The notes beneath the pieces are model-generated. The model searched no databases, had not been told where the DNA came from, and saw only the letters and a program-made list of their open reading frames with translations. Positions 23,961 through 34,152 of a stretch of DNA of 64,000 nucleotides are shown piece after piece. This stretch comes from Aquila chrysaetos chrysaetos (taxonomy: Eukaryota > Chordata > Aves > Accipitriformes > Accipitridae), in contig NC_044019.1 of NCBI RefSeq assembly GCF_900496995.4, forward strand, positions 1,674,001 to 1,738,000, written 5' to 3'. Every line of letters begins with the position of its first letter. Position 1 is the stretch's first letter. The position numbers were made by a program, and so were the translations under genes.

Positions 23961-26900
23961 AAAGAGGTGAAACTGTGCAAAATCCGGGCACGAAGGGCTG
24001 CGAGCCGGCCTGCATGTGGGACTGCGGGGCAAACAGGAGGATGCTCCCCAGCGGCAGCTCTGAGGGAAGCCGTGGTTCCACCCAAAAATGAGACAGAGCA
24101 GAGGAAACCTGCAACACTGACAGACAAAGGGAAGGAAAAACAAAAGGCAAAGCTGCCCCGCTGCCACCAAGCATGCCAGGCAAACTGGGCTCGTGGCAAT
24201 GCGGTGGACTGGGGCAGGGGGCCGGGGCAGCCCCAGCCTGGTGGGGCTGCCAGGGGGTCGGGTCGGGGCTTCTCACCCCCCCCCCCCAGCCCAGCGGTGC
24301 CCAGGAAGGGGACAAAGGACCTCGCAGCTGACAAGAGCGAGCGGCTGTGACTGCTGCTGGGGGCTGTGTGTGCCCGTGCCAAAGGCGAGCTCCGACCGTT
24401 CCTTTGTGCAGCCCCCCGCAGCTCCTCTGCCCTGGCACCCTCTCCGCTGGGAGCACAAGCAGCACCTTCCCAGCCCTCAGGTCCTGCCCAGCAACACACT
24501 CTGAGCCCTGCAAGCACCTGAATGGTCCCTGCAAGATGCCTGAGACCTGCTCGAGTCCCTCACTGCCCCATCCCCTCCATCCAGCGCTGCTAAGAGTGTT
24601 TTTACCCACCTGGTGATGAGGGCGAACTAAAGCCATGGGCCTCCCATGGGCAGGAAGCAGCCAGTAAGCCACTAATGGTAATGATGAACAATTATTCACT
24701 TTAACCTGCTGTCCCGAGGTCCCAGGCAGGGCCAAGGACTCTCACACTGCGTGCTGCACACATGTTGTCCCAGCAGCTGCCTGGTTCGGTTACTGGTTCA
24801 GCATGGCCAGAGCAATTGCCGCGGGTCATCTGAACACAGGGTGCTAAAACACAGCTCTCCACTACCTGCTCTTTAGCCTCCCAGTTGAAGGACCATGTGC
24901 ACATCCAGCTGTGCTCACGTTTTGCTCTGCCAAGTGTCCTTCATGTTTGCTAACAGAATGCCATGATCGCGCGAGGTCCTCAACATGACAGCTGCCCGCT
25001 CGCCCCCCAGCTATGGGGAGCGTTCGCTGTCAGTCTGGGCCACGTCTCCACCCCAGGGACCACTTGTTGCGTTCACACCCAAGCTAGAAATCTCTGAAAA
25101 ACTGGTTTTGTAACAAAGGTCCCAGTACTCCTTCCCAGGGAGATCAGTGTGTATGTCGGCTCTTCCAGGAGTGTGCGAGGGGCTTAAGGCAGCAACCTCT
25201 GCTCTTGGGGGTCAGCCACAAAAATACCTGTGGAGTAGGGCAGTAGGCGCATGGAAACAAAAGTATGTGAGCACAGCTCCCTGCCCGAGCCAAAGATGGA
25301 CTGGTTCTTCCCCACAAGCCCGGCTCCCATCGACACCTCAGAGAAATGCTGGCTGCTCCTATAATTTCTCTTCTCACATCCCCCCCCAGCAATCCAGGTG
25401 GGGAAGGAAGCTCCCTGCTGTGGGGTTGGAGAGCCAGGCAGGGCTTTGGGGAGAAGGAGAAGGGCCCTGTCGAGGGGTGGGCAGGGAACGGGGCAGCCCC
25501 CCCCCTCGCTGCTCAGGCCTCCCACCCTCACCAGCCCTGCTACATCTCGCAGCAAGAGGTTTGTGGGAGGGGGCTGCGCTTGGCTCCTGCAGCGCAGCAG
25601 CCAAATAACAACCTTATGAAATATTTAATTTTATTGCCAGTGCTTTTGGGGTGATATGAATAAATGCTGTAAGAAAATGTATGCCATGGTCGGGTTTGCA
25701 AAGGCATTATGACATTTAAGCTGTCAAAGCGAAACAGAATGTACGTCTGCTCCTCTGGGGCCTTATCCATCTTGTCCAAGCCATGGTGAAAAATCATCTT
25801 GTTCCTGGAGAGCTCGCTCTGGTGTTGAAAATGCACTGGGAGATAAAGCACGGTTTGCTCTGGGTGTTGCTGGCTGCAATCCCACTCCGTGCTGGGATCT
25901 CAAAGCGCTGTGGAAGACGGGGGACGTTAGCTGATGCCATCATCCACCTTTCTTGCGCTAGTGGATCGATGCCCACAGATGCCAGCTGCCGATGGCAGAA
26001 CCTGCGGTTGGGCTTCCAAAGCTCATGGTGGCCGAGGAGTCACCCTGCAGCCTTTGAAGCCTCGGCCAGGCTGCTGGGGCACCATCTCCCTCGCGCTGGG
26101 CTGAGCCGCCTCGGGCACGCCAGGGCCTGCAGACCGGCACAAGCAGAGCCAACGGAGGCACCCACAAGGCAGGAGGCCTCCACCAGCTCCTGTGCTCTCC
26201 CCTCTCGAAGGTGCTGTGCTCCCTGTTGTCAGAGCCCAAGGGTCTCGGGGAGGGGAACCAGCCTTTTAGGGGTGCTCTGTCCGAGAACGTGTTTGGAAAA
26301 TGGTGTCCAGGGACAAGAGAGCAGTGATACTGCTCAAGGAGCCCCAGCATCTACACAGCGCATCCCCTCTGGCATTCAGCCTGGTAACATCCCAGGGCAA
26401 GGCTGGTGTCTCACCCCGTCCTCTGTCAGCCCATGGGCAGCCAAGAGGAACGTGTTTCGTGTTATGCAAAGAAACAAGTATATGATGAGCCATCGGGGTC
26501 TCTGGGAGGGTGCAGCTTTGGCAAGGCACGGCTGGTCCTTCTCACACCTGATGGGACTTTCCACCGAAGAGTGAGAGAATGAGGGACAGGTGCTCCTCCC
26601 CAGGCACCTGCTGGTGGCCAAAATCCACTGCCCTAGGATGTGGTGAAGGATAAACTGGAGGACTTCCCTGGGCTCTTGGTTTGCTCCCGGGTAGCCTGCC
26701 TGGGAATTAAACACCAGCAGCCAAAGGCCTGTGGGTCTAGGACTGCTCTGGTCTTGGATGGGGTCCTGCAGGCCCGGACGGGATCTCCGGTCAGGTCTTG
26801 TGGAAGCTCCTACCACCGCCCGTGGGGATGAACGACGGCCAAGCCAGCGCCGCTAACCACAGCGAGCCCAGTGCAGCGCTGGGGGAGAGAGGAGAGCGCT

Positions 26901-28449
26901 CTCCTGCTGATACAGGTGCCTATCTCTCATTAGCACTAATGATAGCCTTTCATTAATGGAAAGCTCACACCCTTTGACCAGAGGCAGAAGAGCATACGAG
27001 ACTGGGAACAGTCGAAGGTAAAGCATTTGAGTGTTTGGATGTTTTTTCTGACAATCTGAAATGCGTTTCTGACTCTTCCAACACATTGATGTTTCCCCGC
27101 GGTGCAGGGATGAGGTGTTCTTGGCGGGACGGGGAGACTCTCCCAGCCCACGCTTGAGCAGAGTTATGCTCTTTTCCAAGGCCAGGAGGCTCATTTGCTT
27201 GTTTGGCTTGCATTGCTTTCTTCTGGTAGCACCTACCTTTGTTCCAACTTGCATTAACTTTTCAGGGCTGAGCTGGAAAGATCAGAAAGATACTTTACCT
27301 GAGCAACAGGAGGCACCTCCTCTGCAGTTGTGTAAGGCATTTGCTTTGATAAAGCAGCAAGCTAAAAAAATGGTATAGAGCAGGAATACACCCAGACTCA
27401 GCCCTCCTTTTGAGACAGCTCCTCGCTTGATTTTTCCCTCAATCAGACGATTCCCAGCCCCCCCCCCCGCCCCCAGCATGAGTTCTGAGGGCAGCCAGGA
27501 TCCGTGCCTTGGTCTGGCAGGAGAGCCGCTCCCGGCGAGGCTGCGGCTCCCAACGAGCTCCTCGGCTGACACCTGGTGGAAAACCCTTCCCGGGCCCGGC
27601 TGCAGCCCGAGCAGGGAGCTCTGCTCCGGCCGCAGCCATCCTCCGTCAGAAAAACTCCGAAATACCACCCTGTCCCGGCTGCTCTTTGTGGGAGTTTTTA
27701 GGCTCAGGCTCACAGGATACCTGAGAGCTGGCAGCCCAGGCTGCAAAGCCAGTGGTACAAGTGATTTACTCCCACTGTACGTGTGGCCTTTCTCTTCCGT
27801 AAAGCAAACTACTCAGTCTGCAGGGAGTCAGTGAGGTGTAATGCACTTGTTTCTGCTTTCACAATCTGTACCTGAAGGCTCTAAAGAGCCCAGGCCTTTG
27901 CAGGTTGAACCCCTCGCCTTGCAATAGTGGAGAACTCCCCCCCCCCCGCGTACATCCCATACCTGCAGCGAGAGGGAGCCCGAGCAAATAAAAATCCCGG
28001 TGGCTGTGCCTTGTGCAGGTGAGTCACAGGGCAAAACAGGCAACAGCAATCGGTGCTGTGATGGATTTCCAGGCATGAATTTGGGATGATGGTATCAGTC
28101 GTGGATATGAGTGGGGGGGGTCGTCCCACAGCATGGCAAAAGGGCCTTTGTGTATCTTCACAGCAGAAGGGGACAGGTCTGTGCCAAGTTACAGAGTTAT
28201 TCTCGCTGCTATCGGTAAATATTAAAGCTTTTCCCATTCCTGCTTTTTGCAGGCTTCTACGTGTAGTGCCAAGTTACTTTACTAACACGTGCAGGTCTCT
28301 GACATAAAATAAGGTGACATCGTAAAGGGCTTACTGTGACAAAATTGGGAGACCATGTTAAAGGGAGAAGCAGGCAACCTCTCAGGGCCCTGGGCAGAAA
28401 TAAATCCCAACACCCCAGAAGTTTGAAAAACAAAGCAACAGAAAACGTC

Positions 28450-28455
28450 TTTAAT
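28450..28455 (-). terminator. NCDN: Probable NCDN polyadenylation signal (ATTAAA)
   Basis: Minus-strand ATTAAA lies about 270 nt after the NCDN stop codon, followed by a U/GU-rich stretch. No canonical AATAAA is present on this strand between 28.0 and 28.72 kb. This is a prediction only. Confidence 0.35.
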
Positions 28456-28722
28456 AATAAAACAGTCTGGTTTTAAAAAGAAATACTGACAGAAGGTCAA
28501 GCAGGTGCACATTGAAATGTTCTGAGGCAGCAACAGTTCTGCACATCAGGTTGTGGACAGTTCAAATTCCGCTTAGCTCTGCTGCATCACTCCAGTTTTA
28601 TAAAGTTTGGTCATTCAAATGCTTTTTGTCCCCACCTGGGACCAAAGGGCTCGTAAGAAATGTTGAACAGATCTTGTGCAGGAGTCTGGCTTCATTTCCC
28701 ACATCAGGGTGCCGCTAGCTCT

Positions 28723-29159
28723 TCACTGCTCAGACAGACACTGTTCCAAAGCTGCCATACCATAAAGGTTGGCCCACTCCCTGCCGTGGTGTGACAGGAT
28801 CACGTCCCTGCACGGCTTGCTGGCTCTGGCCAGCTCTACTAACAAGCCCTGGAAAGCAGCGATGAGCTCAAAATCCACTGAGGCCGGAGCGACGCGAGCC
28901 AGTAACTCCGAGAGGCCTTCCAGCCACCGTGCCTGGAGGACAGCTTGCGGCAGCCAGGGAAAAAGCGGCACACAGCCGGCCAAGGCCTGCATCCCCAGGA
29001 ACCAGAGCTCACTGATGTCAGCCCAGGCACTCGCGTAGGCAGGTGACACGGCCGCGGCCAAGCCGTCCCTACCAGGGTTTGCTTGGGCAGTGTGGGCCTG
29101 TGATAGGAAGCAAATGGCAGCTCCGAAAAACTCCTTGGCAGACTGCGTCCCCTGAAGAG
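28723..29159 (-). CDS. NCDN: NCDN exon 6 with stop codon
   Basis: 437 nt with a CTTCCAG acceptor. It begins [20 protein letters not shown] and ends CLSEQ-TGA (stop at 28723-28725). The C-terminal AALEQCLSE is highly conserved in neurochondrins. Confidence 0.97.
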
Positions 29160-32100
29160 CTGGAAGAAAAACGAAATGAATGACTCGATACAGAGCTCAC
29201 TCGGCCAAAGGAAGGACCCTTCAGTGGGCCTGTCTGCAGCAGGGCTATCAGGGAGAACAGAATACCATCCTCCCACCCTAGAAATCTCTTAATCCCAGCA
29301 CATCGGCCTGCTGAATTTGCTGCATATTCCTTGCTCCTCCAGGTTTTTGGTTTGGTCACTTTTCCAATGACAGAAACTGGACCTGTTTCCCTTGCGTTTG
29401 CTTTCTCCAGCCCAACCACGCAGACCTCGGTCTCTGCCCATGCAGAGCAATGTGCAACTTTGCCAGTGGGAACTCTTCTTACCTGCCGAACTTGCAAGGA
29501 TCCTGGCCATCATCAGGCCCAGAGTGGCAATGTTGGCTGCTAGAACCAGGTGATCTTTCTGGGGCAGCAGAAGCGGAAGAGACTTCAGCAACATGTCCAT
29601 CAAGGACAAAAAGGTTTTGTCTCGCCTAGAGAGAAAGCAAACCCTGAGACACGTTTCCTGAGCAGAGTCAGAAGCACCTGAAAATGTCAAGGTTAAATGT
29701 AGCACCAAAAATGTAACGTAACTGGTGTCGAAAAAGGGATATCCCTTTTTCAGCACAGCGTCTTAAAAGATCCTGCAAGCTCATTGCACAATGCGCCCTC
29801 TTTCTTCCCACTGACAATCTTAAAGCAAGCTCCTGCAGCTCTGTTACCTGATGAGGTCCGGTGCAGTCACGACCAGGTTAAGGAAAATCCCACACGCAGT
29901 CTGTAGACTCATTTCAGTGTTTGTCAGCGGAGTCAGGGACCCGGGCTTGGAGGTCAGCACCTCCCACTGATAGAGGAAGTACTCAGACAGCAGTGCTGGT
30001 GCCCCTTCTGAGATGAGGATGTCCCGGGGCCTGTCCTCTGCTGTTAAATGGCAAAAGCCAGGTAGCAGAAATCTGGAAGGGGAAAGAAATTGGGAACATG
30101 AAGCAGAATGGGTCTAAGCCCTGCATTTACATCCAACTGGGCGGGGGGGGGGGGGGGGAAGAGTCACAGAATTGACACTGCAGGGAGAACAGAAAATAGA
30201 AAAAGATTTGAGCAGGTTTGCGCTAAAATTAATCAACTCTGTGCTTAAAATACACACCTCAGGGCATCCTGGGGTACGCCAGAGTCCTCGGTGCTGACCA
30301 GCTCTGGCTGGGGAAGGCTCGCAGCTGGGCTACCCTCTTTGAAAAGGTTCTTGGCATAATGAACAAGGAAAGGCAAAAGCTCACAGATTTCCTGCTTGAG
30401 GGAGGATGTCTCTTCTGCCATCCAGGCTCCAAGGACTCGAACAGAAGCAAATATGAAAGGATCTTGTAGCTCCTCCTGTTTAACCTGCATGAATAAGAAA
30501 GCAGACAGAAAATGACACGTTAGGGCTGCTGTCCTATCGAGCTACTGCAGGTATGAAAACCACAGTGGGCCAAGAGGCACATGTTGCTCTACACAGCTAT
30601 GGCCATGAGCTGCTGAGCACCCATGAAGCGTCCCAGTGAATAGCAATCAAAGTCTCCCAGAGAAATCCACAAAAGCATGCTCTTTGCTTGAAAGCCCTGC
30701 ATTACCTGTCTCAAGTAGAATATTACAGCTCCAAATGCCTCCTCCATGATCCTCATGAGCTGCATTTTCTGCACCTCTTCTAGCAGCGGTTTCTCTTCTC
30801 TCAGGCACTCCTGGATGCCCATCTCAATAAGGACATAGCAGGCTGTTACCACTTCTTTCTTCCCCTCCACCTCCAAGGGGTCTGGCTCCTCTAGGGTCAG
30901 GCGGACCTCCACACAAGCCAAGTTCACCAGCAAGGCCAGGAACTTACTTCCAGCACTCCCTGCTGGGATCCACTCTGACCCACAGGCCTGCACGAGGCAG
31001 GCAGCAAGCTTCAGAGCAGGGTCCCGCTGCGACTGGCCGAGTTTACTGCCCAAGATGTTTGCCAGCCCTTTGTAAAGTTTACGGAGGCACTCAGAGCCCT
31101 GTGAGTCCTGTGCGAGCGGTGGCGACAGGGGGATGAAGCGAGGCAGAACCTCACACAACTCAAATTTGGTCATGTCTTCAGCCTTGAGAAAATCATCAGA
31201 GAGCTTGCTCAGCACGGCCAGGAGGTGTGGAGTGTCTCTCTGCCAGCACTTCACCTCTGCTATGGCCAACAGCCCCAAGAGCAGCGTCAAGGCACGGTCA
31301 GAGCCGTAACTGCAATTCATGTAGGCCTGGCACAGGGCAGACACCGTCCCTTTGGTCACCAACTCTCTGGGGCCCCTGGCAGTGGCCATGACAGCACTCA
31401 GGCACTGGTATACATCATCGATCATGGACGTGCTGTCTGGACTGCAGGGGGAAACCAGGATGTCATTGAAGGTTGGGATCTTGTTCAAGATCTGGGAGTG
31501 ACCAGCTAACTCTGGATCGGTGCAGAAACATGCCAACAGAGTAAGGCCCAGCGCCCGGAAGGTGTGCTCGGGGCAGCCCACTGGGGGCTGCCTGGAGGTG
31601 AGCAGGCGATTCGGAAACGTGAATCCAATTGCGTCAAAGATCTGGCGACGGGTCTTGGCGTCTACCTCCCCGGCTCTGACCGCTTTGGTCACCTGTAAGG
31701 CAAACCAGGGGTGAGCGCACAGCACAGCAAGGGGCTTTGCTAAATTTACAGGATGGCACGGGGAAAATCAGAAGCCTAAACAACTTCCATTAGTACGGAA
31801 AAGCGAACCCCTGACCACTGAGCTGGACACTCGGTCTAAGTGCTAATCCAGAGCTTTACCAGAGTGCTTCAAGCGTGCGACAACGCCGACTAACCCTCAG
31901 CACACCCGAGCCAAGGCCAGGCTCCCTCCATTTGCTGACGGGAACACCGAGGCATCGCAGCACCTTGCCCCGAAGCTCCCAACGCCAGCCAGCCCAGCTA
32001 CAAACGCCGCTCGGGCTCTCTCCTTTCCAGAGGCGGGTCTGGCCTTCCCCCTCCCCGGCCCGTTCCTGAGGCGATGGCGCCCGCGGCTCCATCCCGTAGC

Positions 32101-32212
32101 CGTTCCTTACCAGGAGCAGGGCTGCGAACTGCTCGCTGTCGTTTCTCGCCTCTCTGAGGACGGCGAGGCACTTCTTCAGCGTCGGGTTTCTGTCTCCGGA
32201 GTCCGAGGCCAT
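28723..32212 (-). CDS. NCDN: NCDN, neurochondrin (complete, six coding exons)
   Basis: Neurochondrin (norbin) is a cytosolic and dendritic leucine-rich protein. It promotes neurite outgrowth, binds group I metabotropic glutamate receptors and inhibits CaMKII phosphorylation (known for the family). Exons 32111-32212, 30706-31692, 30258-30484, 29848-30072, 29483-29625 and 28723-29159 join through GT-AG sites in one frame of 706 residues ending CLSEQ-TGA. The human protein has 729. The protein is alpha-helical and armadillo-like throughout, with no signal peptide or membrane segment. Diagnostic peptides include [85 protein letters not shown] and [11 protein letters not shown]. The ATG at 32212 matches the short human isoform start. 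An in-frame ATG at 32251 would add 13 residues. The gene is divergent from KIAA0319L and shares its promoter. Confidence 0.97.
29483..29625 (-). CDS. NCDN: NCDN exon 5
   Basis: 143 nt with a CTCTCTAG acceptor and a GTAAGA donor. It encodes [20 protein letters not shown] through [20 protein letters not shown], close to the human ANVATLGLLMARLL segment. Confidence 0.95.
29848..30072 (-). CDS. NCDN: NCDN exon 4
   Basis: 225 nt, from the last base of R439 to residue 513, with a CTTCCAG acceptor and a GTAACA donor. It encodes [20 protein letters not shown] through [10 protein letters not shown]. The frame was read by hand from the minus strand. Confidence 0.93.
30143..30158 (+). repeat. Poly-G tract (16 G)
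   Basis: A homopolymer in NCDN intron 3, read as poly-C in the transcript. It lies about 70 nt downstream of the exon 4 acceptor on the plus axis, inside the intron. Confidence 0.9.
30258..30484 (-). CDS. NCDN: NCDN exon 3
   Basis: 227 nt, residues 364-438 plus two bases of R439 ([20 protein letters not shown] to DALR), with a CATGCAG acceptor and a GTGTGT donor. The segment after LFKEG is the least conserved part of the protein. Confidence 0.95.
30706..31692 (-). CDS. NCDN: NCDN exon 2 (main exon)
   Basis: 987 nt, residues 35-363 (VTKAVRAGE to FYLRQ), with a CTTACAG acceptor and a GTAATG donor, phase 0 at both ends. It encodes about half of the protein as one large helical-repeat exon. Confidence 0.97.
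31693..32110 (-). other. NCDN: NCDN intron 1
   Basis: A 418-nt intron, GC-rich near exon 1 where it joins the promoter CpG island. I see no feature other than splice signals. The remaining NCDN introns (29160-29482, 29626-29847, 30073-30257, 30485-30705) are all short. Confidence 0.85.
32111..32212 (-). CDS. NCDN: NCDN exon 1 (coding part)
   Basis: 102 nt, residues 1-34 ([10 protein letters not shown] to FAALLL), phase 0, followed by donor GTAAGG. The start codon sits in a good context (CGGCCATGG). Confidence 0.93.
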
Positions 32213-32650
32213 GGCCGGGCGGGTCGGTTTGGCGGACAGACCCCTCGGCACCCACCTCGGGTTCTCTCAGCCCCCTTCCCCTCACCGCCGTTCCGCCCGG
32301 GGTGGCCTCTCAACCAATCAGCGAGCCGCCACCGCGCCGCACAGCCAATAGCGTGCCGCCTTGTTGGGAAGTCCCCGAAGCCACCGCCTCCGCGCGGCTT
32401 TATGGGCAAATCACCTGTGGCTGCGAAGCCTCCTCGCTCCGCCGGTTGCGGGGAGGGCGGTGCCGCCCCTCCCCGCCCCGCCGTGATCCGGGACAGCCGG
32501 CTCCGGAGCCCCGGCACTGACCGGAGGGTGCCCGCAGAGGCCGGTCCCGGTCCCGGTTCCGGTCCCGGTCCCGGTTCCGGTGAGGCCGGTTGTTCAGCTT
32601 CCGGGTGAGGGGTGAGCGGCTGCCCGCCGAGGCGCCGCCGCCGCCGCCGC
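32213..32650. promoter_or_regulatory. Divergent CpG-island promoter shared by NCDN and KIAA0319L
   Basis: Only about 440 bp separate the NCDN start codon from the first KIAA0319L leader sequence. There is no TATA box. Two CCAAT boxes (AACCAATCAG, CCAAT at 32314-32318, and AGCCAATAGC, CCAAT at 32345-32349) lie 31 bp apart, about three helical turns, as typical for NF-Y. An ETS-type site (CTTCCGG, 32598-32604) and a GGTCCC-type tandem follow on the KIAA0319L side. Human NCDN and KIAA0319L are also head to head. Confidence 0.75.
32541..32582 (+). repeat. CCGGTC/CCGGTT hexamer tandem
   Basis: Seven hexamers of CCGGTC or CCGGTT with an 18-bp higher-order period (C, C, T at the sixth base, twice). 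It lies at the likely start-site region of KIAA0319L. Each CCGGTT reads as AACCGG on the other strand. Confidence 0.9.
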
Positions 32651-32772
32651 CATGGCCGCGGGGCAGGAGGCCGCGCTGCCCCCCGCCCCGCCGCGCTGGA
32701 GGCCCGGCCCGGCCCCGCCGCCCGCCTGAGGCCGCCCAGGAGCCGCCGAGCTCGCCTCGCCATGAGCCCCTG
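32590..32772 (+). other. KIAA0319L: KIAA0319L exon 1 (5' UTR, non-coding)
   Basis: A GC-rich leader. The 3' end is inferred from the donor CCCCTG-GTAGGT at 32773. A second possible donor (GTAG-GTACC) lies four bases downstream. The 5' end is unknown. It contains two upstream ATGs (32652 and 32762), described separately. The main ORF starts in exon 2. Confidence 0.55.
32652..32729 (+). other. Upstream ORF of 25 codons in the KIAA0319L leader
   Basis: The ATG sits in an ideal Kozak context (GCCGCCATGG) and opens a frame starting MAAGQEAALPPAPP that ends at TGA (32727-32729). The product is Pro/Ala-rich and probably meaningless as a protein. The frame may reduce translation of the main ORF if the transcript starts upstream of it. 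Confidence 0.5.
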
Positions 32773-33985
32773 GTAGGTACCGGCCGGCGGCCCGCCGCCT
32801 CTGCCGCCCGGCCCGCCGGGGCCCTCTCCCGGCCCCGGGGGCACTGACGGGCTGCGGGCCGCTCCGCGCCGGGGCCTGCGCCCTCGGTGTCTCCTCTGCC
32901 GAGCCGGGCAGGTGCGGGCAGAGCCCGGCCGGTCGGCGCCCACGGCCCGGCCCCGAGTCACGGCGGTCAGCGTGGAGCGAGGCCGATCCTCGTCCCGCGG
33001 GGACGGCCCCCCCCCCCCGTGGGAGCGAGGGAGCGGCGGAGCGGAGACCCGGAGGGGACGGAAAAGTTTCCTTAAGGACCTGCGGGGTGAAGAGCCGCCT
33101 TTTTACATCTGCCGCCGTCCAGCTGACCTCCTGCGCCAATCCCTTCCCGTGCTCCTGCGGCTCGGGGTCTTGGCTGCCCGGGGAGGGGGGGGTCGCGTGG
33201 AATCCCCACCAGGTTTAGGTCAGACAGATCTGTGACGATATTCCCTTTTGATTCTTCAGAAATGGCAGGTTTAACTTCCTGTGCCTGATGGTGCTTCATT
33301 ACTCTTTGAAAATAGATAGTATTTATTACTTGTGCTATGAAAACATTAATTATCTCATATCACCTAGAGCTAATTTAGATTTCAGTAACACGTGAGGCTG
33401 TAAAAGAGCCTTTGGCATTAGAAAGGCTGAGAAGGAGCATCGGTGCTTTCGTGATCTCCGCCCCACGGAGCAAAACATGAGGCAAAAATGGATCTTTAGC
33501 TACACATTTCTCAGCATTGTTGTATTCTTGTTTCTCTTTGTTTCTGGCTGGTACCAGCCAGCACCAACATGTAAGCAATGACATCGCCAGGCAGATGTGC
33601 TGGGCTTATCAGTGCCAGTGTTATGCTCGTTATGCTGGCTGGGTGTCCCTTCCCTGCGGCATACTTGAAACTGAAATTTCCCCAAACGCTTCTTTGGAAT
33701 CCAGAAGACTCTGGTATTAGATACTTTGCCACTGAAAGTGGTGGGGTCTGGAGGAGGAAATCACAAGGGTGATGGGAAACAGCACTGGAAACTTTGTTAC
33801 TACAGGTTTCACTTCAGTATCATATATCCATAGTTACTTAGCAGCAGCTGGACTAAGTCACAGCAGATAAGACATTCCTTTTCCTCCACAAATGCTCCAT
33901 GCTCTTCATAACGTCAACTGAATCCATGCAAGAACCTATCAACTGCCTGTGGATGTTTTGTGTTTCATATCTTATATGTTTCTAG
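32773..33985 (+). other. KIAA0319L: KIAA0319L intron 1
   Basis: This intron runs from the exon 1 donor to the TTTCTAG acceptor before 33986. The first 400 bp belong to the promoter CpG island. The remainder is AT-richer unique sequence in which I recognise nothing. Confidence 0.6.
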
Positions 33986-34152
33986 AACCCCGCTGCTGCC
34001 CACAAAGGCCATGGAGAAGAGGTTGGAAGCCAAGTTCAGCATTAGCGCCCGATTTCTGTCACGATACTGCCTGGGAAAACCTGCAAGAGAGCTGAGAAGT
34101 CTGCAGCTGTTCTACCTGTGCGCTTGCCTTTGTGCCTTGTGCTCCTCAGCAG
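33986..34152 (+). CDS. KIAA0319L: KIAA0319L exon 2 (start codon, signal peptide)
   Basis: 25 nt of leader and then ATG at 34011 (GGCCATGG context), as in human MEKRL. It encodes residues 1-47, with a hydrophobic signal stretch after a 30-residue basic start. Donor GTGATT, phase 1. The coding part is 34011-34152. Confidence 0.95.

Larger units (their letters stand above)
21897..28722. other. Intergenic region TFAP2E-NCDN, including NCDN 3' UTR
   Basis: I see no supported gene. Long frames at 21.7-23.5 kb (up to 475 codons) are Pro/Arg/Gly low-complexity products of the CpG island, and a 263-codon frame near 25.8-26.6 kb has no recognisable domain. The region contains poly-C tracts, a CT minisatellite and an AT-rich block at 23.4-23.96 kb. 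The last part (about 28,430-28,722) is probably NCDN 3' UTR. Confidence 0.7.

Noticed and set aside
25783-26574. 263-codon plus-strand frame between TFAP2E and NCDN
   Set aside because: No conserved domain or promoter is recognised, and open frames exist on the opposite strand. I treat it as chance, although RNA-seq could show a non-coding transcript.
28450-28600. Additional exon downstream of NCDN
   Set aside because: The NCDN frame stops cleanly at 28723-28725 with the family's conserved C-terminus. No acceptor or frame supports more coding sequence.
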